64,000 nucleotides of DNA from Incurvaria masculella (taxonomy: Eukaryota; Arthropoda; Insecta; Lepidoptera; Incurvariidae): the NCBI GenBank assembly GCA_946894095.1, contig OX335660.1, positions 9,057,001 to 9,121,000 on the forward strand, given 5' to 3'. This document shows, one piece after another, positions 58,186 to 64,000 of this stretch (position 1 is its first letter; every line of letters starts with the position of its first letter). Position numbers and translations under genes: made by a program. The notes beneath the pieces are model-generated. The model was not told the origin of the DNA. It saw nothing but the letters and a program-made list of their open reading frames with translations, and did not search any database.

Positions 58186-58593
58186 TTTTTTTTTATGCAA
58201 CCTGACATGGATGGCTAATACCACACAACTACCGTTATGATATTAGCCCAATACACCTCATTCCCGAAGGAATTTGGTGCCATGCCAGGACCTATCCTTT
58301 AGGAGCACGGCTACATTGAACTGGATGGAAAACACAGACAATTTATAATTGCCGCTTCGACCATCTTTTCATCCAATGCGATGGTACCAACCCGGGCGGG
58401 CTTAAACCCTACCACCTAGTAGGAGAAGGGGACCTACAGTTTTACATGGATTCCGAACCATGGAGCAGCTCGCATTCGTGACGAAATGCACTTATCGAAC
58501 TCGGAAAGAGAAAGACAGTGGTGCATGTCGGTATTGAACCCAGGCCTCTGGTACGCTAGGCCAGTCCCCGCGCCACGAGGCTACGAGCCGCTC
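58186..58593 (-). mobile_element. Full-length tRNA-headed SINE
   Basis: T-run at 58186-58194, then tail, body and head ending GGCTACGAGCCGCTC. Closely matches the copies at 23800 and 49491. Confidence 0.9.
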
Positions 58594-58944
58594 AAAATCA
58601 CATTGATTATGTACAGTTCAATGTTTTTAACTATTTTGTAAACACGTTTTATATTCGAATGTATACATCAACTGTACTGTGCAATTTTCACTTGTTCAGC
58701 AAAACTTCTTTACACTTGCCGCCTTAACAATGGAGACCAGGAGATTATTTGTTGCACAATATTGGGCGAGTTAAGATACTCACAGCCGGACCGACATACC
58801 GACAAACGATTGTTAGATTTGCAATAATAGGGGCGGTCTTTTTAAATATTATACCACAAAAAAGTTATATCTGGCGTCTACCTGAACTCACGTAACGTTG
58901 AGTATAATTCCGATGACTGTGCTTCAGTGTTTTGAAATAAGTTT

Positions 58945-59273
58945 TAGTGACGTGTAGCTTAGTGGCGTGGGGACTCGCCTTGCATGCCAGAGGTCTGGCT
59001 TCAAATTAATGCACCAATTTCTATCTCTTTTTGAGTTGGATTTCATCACGAATGCGAGCTACTGGTAGGTATCTGGTAGGCACTAGGTGGCAGGTAAAGC
59101 CCGCCCGGTTGGTAATATCGCATTTATCGCAAATAATTTTATCGGTTCAATATATCCGTGCTGACAAAGGGGAGGTCCTAGCGTGGCACTCAATTCCTTC
59201 AGGAATTCGATGTGATAGGCTTATGTCATGACGATGGGTGTTATTAGCCACCCATGTCCATTTACATAAAAAA
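58945..59273 (+). mobile_element. tRNA-headed SINE, diverged
   Basis: Box A (TAGCTTAGTGGCGTGGGG) is good; box B is weakened (CTGGCTTCAAAT). Body and tail are shortened; A-tail present. Confidence 0.8.
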
Positions 59274-59328
59274 ATATTCAGACTCGATGCTGAAGTCAAC
59301 GTTTAACTGAGCCTGTAGTCCCAGTTGT

Positions 59329-59629
59329 CACCTAAATTGGCGTTTACGGCAAACTGATCGACTGGCGTTTTCAAATTAAAGAGCACGCGGAGTGGACGTT
59401 AAGCGAACTAACATTTGCGAGTCCGAGTTTGATTTGACAGCTTACTCAACGTTGCCGTAAATACGTCGACGTTGCCGTTTACACCGACTCCGCATTTTCA
59501 TACAAATCGGAACTCCGAGTTTTACTTTGACAGCTTGAAGAAGTAAAACCACAGAATATCTAATAAAAACTTGTATGGAGTTTGACGTTTTTACGGAACT
59601 TCGAAGTTCCGTAAACGCCAGTTTAGGTG
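59329..59629. mobile_element. Palindromic MITE, copy G
   Basis: Both ends present (CACCTAAATTGG; CCAGTTTAGGTG). Same orientation as copies F and H. Confidence 0.75.
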
Positions 59630-59697
59630 AAAACCGGGACTAGCAGCTCTGACTTCATCGCCTCCTGTAAGTGCTCTGATCCCCTATACGACTTTTT

Positions 59698-59987
59698 AAC
59701 TAAATTGACGTGGACGTCAAACTGATCGATTAGCGTTTTAAAATGTACGGAGAATTGAAAAGCGCGCGCAGTGGGCGTTGAGCGAACTAACGTTTGCGAG
59801 TCTGAGTTTGATTTGACAGCGTATTCATCGCCGCCGTAAATACGTTGACGTTGCCGTTTACGCCGACTCCGTGTTTTCATACAAATCGGCAGTCCGAGTT
59901 TGCTTTCGACAGCTTAAATAAGTAAAACCCTAAAATAACTAGTAAAACTCGTATGGGTATGAAGTTCAGTAAACGCCAATTGAGGTG
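59698..59987. mobile_element. Palindromic MITE, copy H, diverged
   Basis: The left end is worn (TAACTAAATTGACGTGGACG); the right end is CCAATTGAGGTG. It lies 70 bases from copy G. Confidence 0.65.
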
Positions 59988-60116
59988 ACAAGTCGGACTA
60001 GGGGCCCTGATCTATATGACCTAAATGATCAAGACCTAACTTTTAGGTTAGCGCCTCGTGCACTCGAACCTCGGAACCTCGAAAAATCTCAGAGCCCCGT
60101 TGACTTCACGACAGTC

Positions 60117-60837
60117 TTAAGGTGGCCCAACCCGCTCATCTCCCCATACAAAAGGGGAAAGAAGATCACGCCCATATTTCTTGTCAGAGATCCAAAATTT
60201 TGCTCAAAATAGCTTTATTTGATCGAACTAGATGTCTGATGACCATTGGCATTGTAAAATTGTGTTTGGTTTCTAAGTTACAAGGTCCGAAAGTTCGCAT
60301 TTTTCGCGCGTTTTATACAATAACTTTGGAGGTGGATTACGCAATGATAAAGTAAGAACATCTTAAAAAGATTAGTCATCAGACATAGCTTATTTAATCA
60401 AGATTTATAATCTATTTGGTTTTTGTTCGATTTTTTACTACAGCGGTCGTGGTTTACTTTTAGCTATAAGTCGTTTTGAAATTAAAATTTTCGTAAATCT
60501 TACCAAATCATACACTATGCACATTGTCTTTTTTGTGGACATGTTTCATCTTCCTCATCACGGAGCCTGTCTTAGGTTGAGATAAATAGTCGTAACAGAA
60601 ACTAAGACTAACGAAAAGTAGTACTTTGTGACGTCAATTGGCATTACTTTGAGATTTCGTCCATACAAAACGTGTCAAAGTGACGTCACAAAGTACTACT
60701 TTGCGTTAGCATTCGTTTCGGTGACGACTATTTATCTCAGCCTTATTCTTTGAAACAGAGAAGGTCCCAGAGCGCAACAGCACGGTTTTGTACCGTGCCC
60801 GCGAATAAGTTAGGCCCGCCGGGTTGGGCCACCTTAA
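60117..60837 (-). mobile_element. piggyBac-like MITE, copy 6, with nested MITE
   Basis: TTAA lies at 60117-60120 and 60834-60837. A 168-base Harbinger-like MITE interrupts the copy at CCTGTCTTA|TTCTTTG. Apart from that insert, the copy is close in length to the others. Confidence 0.85.
60575..60742. mobile_element. Harbinger-like palindromic MITE, copy 3, nested
   Basis: It is inserted in piggyBac-like MITE copy 6 with TTA on both sides (60572-60574, 60743-60745). The host sequence without the insert is known from the other copies, so the boundaries are secure. Confidence 0.9.
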
Positions 60838-61277
60838 GGCGCCTATATACCATAGCGTAAAGTCAAGAATACGCGCGGCGGAATCTAGCCAGTGCCATTA
60901 TGTCATCGGGAGGGTACGCACGTTTCGCGCGCTCCCGGATATTTCGTGTATTTGATGGCAAGGTAAGACTAGTCTGATTTTGTAAATTTCCTGTATTTTT
61001 ATATTTTTAACAGCAAGGGGGATGTGTACCTCGTTATGGCTGAAAGGTATAATATTTTTTTAAATTTAATTCTTCTTAATAGAAAGATAACAGAAAAAAT
61101 GGCTCTTTTAGAAATATTTTTTATTTCGACGATTATGCAAGTGTTTTGGACAGAATGGGTTTGTGTACCTTCGCAAACGTACATTCTATAAGCTCAGTAT
61201 TTTTTCAATGTTTAACAACCAAAGGCTTTACTGTAATCGACTTCAGATTTTTTTTAATTTTTAGGAATTTCTTCCCC
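60838..61277. other. Short unique segment between two MITEs
   Basis: Holds the candidate TATA box and exon at 60844-60962; otherwise AT-rich. Confidence 0.4.
60900..60962 (+). other. Candidate first coding exon with TATA box
   Basis: TATATA at 60844-60849 lies about 50 bases upstream of ATG. The 21 codons read MSSGGYARFARSRIFRVFDGK minus its last residue and end at AAG|GTAAGA, an excellent donor in phase 0. It starts 60 bases after a MITE. No downstream exon was identified. Confidence 0.25.
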
Positions 61278-61812
61278 TTAAGGTGGCCCAACCCGGCGGC
61301 CTCAACTCATTTGCGGGCACGGTACAAAACCGTGCTGTTGCGCTCTGGGACCTTCTCTGTTTCTAAGAATAAGACAGGCTCCGTGATGAGGAAGATGCAA
61401 CATGTCCACAAAAAAGAAAATGTGCATAGTGTATGATTTGGTAAGATTTACGAAAATTTAAATTTCAGAACGACTTATAGCTAAAAGTAAACCACGACCG
61501 CTGTAGTCAAAAATCTACCCAAAACCAAACAGATTATAAATCTTGATTAAATAAGCTATGTCTGATGACTAATCTTTTTAAGATGTTATTACTTTATCAT
61601 TGCGTAATCCACCTCCAAAGTTATTGTATAAAACGCGCGAAAAATCCTAAAATTCGGACGTTATAACTTGGAAACCAAACACAATTTTACAATGCCAATG
61701 GTCATCAGACATCTAGTTCAATCAAATAAAGCAATTTTGAGCAAAATTTTGGATCTCTGACAAGAAATATAGGCGTGATCTTCTTTCCCCTTTTGTATGG
61801 GGAGATCAGCGC
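61278..61812 (+). mobile_element. piggyBac-like MITE, copy 7, right end lost
   Basis: It starts TTAAGGTGGCCCAACCCGG and follows the family to GGGGAGATCAGCG, where it joins unrelated GC-richer DNA. The right terminus and TTAA are absent. Confidence 0.75.
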
Positions 61813-62089
61813 ATGAAACAAAAAATTAAAAAAATCAACAAGCACGCGGTCCGCACCTATCCTTCCGCTTATCCCCCGCCTGACGTTCTGGCAGGAGCGT
61901 TCAATACTGTTGAGAATAGGGGGCGTGCGGAGGAATGCGCGAGGGAGAGCCGGGCGGAATGTCCTCTGAGCGCCGAGCGACACTCGGAACTATGCGAGCT
62001 GCCCTCCTGCGTGCCCTCATCTAGTGGTCTTGCGGCTGTATCGATACTGTGGGTTACTGAATTTAAGGAATCATTTTAGGGTGGAATGT
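61813..62089. other. GC-rich segment after truncated MITE
   Basis: GC-rich on both strands, with frames open by composition. It joins the MITE abruptly; origin unknown. Confidence 0.4.
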
Positions 62090-62226
62090 GTTTTTTTATA
62101 CAACAAGGATTGCTAATACCACTCATGATATTAGCCTAACACAGCGTATTCCCGAAGGAATTAGGTGCCATGTCAACACATTACATTTATGAGCACGACT
62201 TCATTGAACTGAATGGAAAACACATA
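62090..62226 (-). mobile_element. SINE 3' fragment
   Basis: Tail-body part with GTATTCCCGAAGGAATTAGG. It joins a degenerate LINE at about 62227. Confidence 0.65.
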
Positions 62227-62234
62227 AAGATACT

Positions 62235-62500
62235 ACTTACAAAAAGTCACTCAATCAGCGTGTTTGCGTCCACTGCTGAACATACACCTCTCCAATTTAC
62301 CTCCAATCGTCCCAGCCCTCGGCGACACGGAACCACTGCTTTCCACCGACGCACTTGATGTCGTCATCCTACCTGGCGGGTGGTCTTCCCACACTCCGTT
62401 TTCCTGTCCACGGCCGCCAGTGTAGGACACGGTTGCTTCAAGGGTCGTCATCTCTTCGGCAAACGTTATCAGCCACTTGAGCTTAGCCACCCGGTTTCCA
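62235..62500 (-). pseudogene. Degenerate LINE ORF C-terminus (RTE/Jockey-like)
   Basis: The plus strand contains CGTCCACTGCTGAACATACA and related blocks common in lepidopteran genomes. On the minus strand these read as the decayed C-terminal region of a LINE ORF (LKWLITFAEE, then a GRP/RW-type block). Frames are broken and clade assignment is uncertain. Confidence 0.4.
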
Positions 62501-62545
62501 AAGTGTGATCCACTAATTATATTATAATTCGTGAATTAAACCTCA

Positions 62546-63645
62546 TATGTGATTTGAGATTACCGTGGTTAACACTCATTTTAAGGTTTGTGGAAAACGG
62601 CTTGCTCACGGTGTGTCGATGATATTTCACGACGTCTCGAACCAAACATTTGGTGCATCATCAGGCGAGTACCCGTACAGGCGGCGGTCAACAGGGAACT
62701 GTCAGTTTAATGTTTTCCGCCGTTGAAGAAGATTGTAGGTGGGTGTAGTCTGCGAAGAAACTTGGGCTGCGTTCCGAATGTCAGATGATGTGCAGTACGC
62801 ACTCAGGGTGTCTTCAGTGGTCCAGTTTTTATTCTCTTCTCTTCGTCTGAGCGGCGCCAACACCGGATACCATACAGATGACAACTTGAAAGAGTCCTCT
62901 CTATTAAAGTTTCTGTATTTGGAGATCTCTATGGACTCTCGGACTATGCGAGGAATATACCGAGATTCTGTTGCCAATATTTCCACTTGGTCAAACCTAA
63001 TCCAGTGATTCGCGCCAGAGTCCATATGCTCACAAACAGCTGACTTGTTAGGGTATTGTTTCTTCGCTGCTCTTATTTGTTCAGAAATCCGTGTTACAAC
63101 ACTTCTCTTCGTCTGCCCGATGCACGCTAACCCACAGCTGCATGGAATTTTGTGCACACCTGATGATTGTAGAGGTAGCTTATCCTTTGCGGCGCGTATT
63201 ATGTGGGTGATTTTCCGATGCGGTTTGAAAATTGTGTCCACGCTGACTTTCTTGAATTTCCTCCCAATAATATCAGTTACTCCACGTAGGTACGGCAGGA
63301 AAGCTCTCTGTCTTTCAGCAGTGTGTATTCGGCGAGATTTAGAACGAACCTGATGTATGCTTTTTTCCTTGTATCTGTTCTCTCTCAAAGTGTTTTTGAC
63401 AAGTTAGATTTCTTCACTAATGTGGTCATGGTCACAGATACGTTTCGCACGTTCCAGTTTCTTCGCAAACTACCCCCACCCACAGCTACAATCTTGGTCA
63501 ACGGCGGAAAACGTCAAACTGGTAGTTCCCTGTTGACTCAGGCGAGCACGGGTGCTCGCCTGATGATGGACCAAATGTTTTGTTCGGAACGTCGTGAAAT
63601 GTCATCGACACACCGTGAGCAAGCCGTTTTCCACAAACCTTAAAA
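62546..63645 (-). mobile_element. Penelope-like element between inverted repeats
   Basis: Sequence at about 62579-62760 recurs reverse-complemented at about 63463-63645 (shared CAAGCCGTTTTCCACAAACC and CGCCTGATGATG parts), with the ORF relic between. A 14-base direct repeat TGAATTAAACCTCA flanks it at 62532-62545 and 63646-63659. Inverted pseudo-LTRs and short target duplications are known in Penelope-like elements. Confidence 0.6.
62702..63475 (-). pseudogene. Penelope-like element ORF 3' end with GIY-YIG endonuclease remnant
   Basis: The frame encodes the last part of a Penelope-like reverse transcriptase (KKLERAKRICDHDHISEEI, then an in-frame TAA near 63408). It continues through the linker and a GIY-YIG-like endonuclease: GVHKIPCSCG, ACIGQTKRSVVTRISEQI, CEHM, HWIRFDQVEILA, RESIEI and NFNREDSFKLS. 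The usual GIY and YIG tyrosines are replaced (GVH, CIG), so nuclease activity is doubtful. From the stop to its C-terminus the frame is open for 228 residues. Upstream reverse-transcriptase motifs are absent, so the copy is 5'-truncated. Confidence 0.75.
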
Positions 63646-63659
63646 TGAATTAAACCTCA

Positions 63660-64000
63660 GTTTATATATTTCTTAATTTGACTGAGGAAATAGGCACGAG
63701 CCATTGTATAGAACTCGATCACCTCATTACCCTCTTAAGAATGGCCCGTAAACTATGCTCCTCATAAACACGTAGTTTACTAATAATTTGAAAACCACTG
63801 ATCCAATTTAATTGATATTAAATATCATGCAACAAATATCTGTGTCTTTACGTTTTTGTTTTTTTTTTATCTGAACCGAATCAAATTAAAGCAAAAAGAT
63901 AATGTTTACGCAAAAATGGTTATCTCTGCGGTTAACCAATGATACTTTTCCCGAAAAAACTAATACACGCAGAAGATATTTTTGCCTGATTTTACATACA
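63660..64000. other. Unassigned AT-rich DNA at window end
   Basis: No feature recognised. Confidence 0.5.

Noticed and set aside
1..64000. CRISPR array or bacterial defence-type system
   Set aside because: Repeats are transposon-derived, the genes have introns and eukaryotic signals, and no cas-like frames occur.

Overview
This window looks like non-coding, transposon-rich nuclear DNA from a moth or butterfly (Lepidoptera). The evidence is an AT-rich background with small GC-rich islands, a mariner whose transposase resembles the cecropia-type elements of Lepidoptera, SINEs with tRNA-like and 5S-rRNA-like heads, many palindromic MITEs, Helitron-like ends, and CR1-, Jockey- and Penelope-type retroelement relics. 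Species cannot be read from the sequence. There are no bacterial operons, CRISPR arrays or intact rRNA/tRNA genes.

One host gene is convincing. On the minus strand at 10702-13864 a 59-base first coding exon encodes a signal peptide and splices in matching phase to a 2,521-base last exon. The product is an 859-residue secreted, Pro/Gly/Tyr-rich protein with about 20 degenerate hexapeptide repeats of GPYPGS type. A TATA-like and initiator-like promoter lies just upstream and an AATAAA signal about 240 bases after the stop. Its function is unknown. Three further open segments with good splice signals (20580-20767 minus, 28592-28709 plus, 60900-60962 plus) are offered only as candidate exons.

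Layout: 1-1000 tandem ~173-base repeat array; 1.7-3.6 kb small MITEs and three piggyBac-like MITE copies in a row; 3.6-10.4 kb mostly unique DNA with palindromic MITEs; 10.4-13.95 kb the host gene; 14-28.5 kb scattered MITEs, SINEs and a hAT-like element with perfect 8-bp target duplication; 28.6-31.1 kb a stack of nested elements (SINE, GGCCAAGT element, Helitrons); 33.7-36.2 kb LINE fragments and SINEs; 36.7-38.0 kb an intact mariner inside a SINE; 38-52 kb SINEs, MITEs and long unassigned stretches; 52-61.8 kb more piggyBac-like and Harbinger-like MITEs, an internally deleted mariner and an inverted SINE pair; 62.2-63.7 kb a degenerate LINE and a Penelope-like relic between inverted repeats.

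The main biological theme is nested insertion. Several insertions can be ordered because the interrupted element resumes on the far side. Only the mariner at 36.7 kb still encodes a plausible full-length transposase; everything else is non-autonomous or broken. I found no previously undescribed functional gene system. The most informative items are the new-looking secreted repeat protein, the SINE families that share one body but use two unrelated pol III heads, the two mariners over 99% identical, and the Penelope-like relic framed by inverted repeats.
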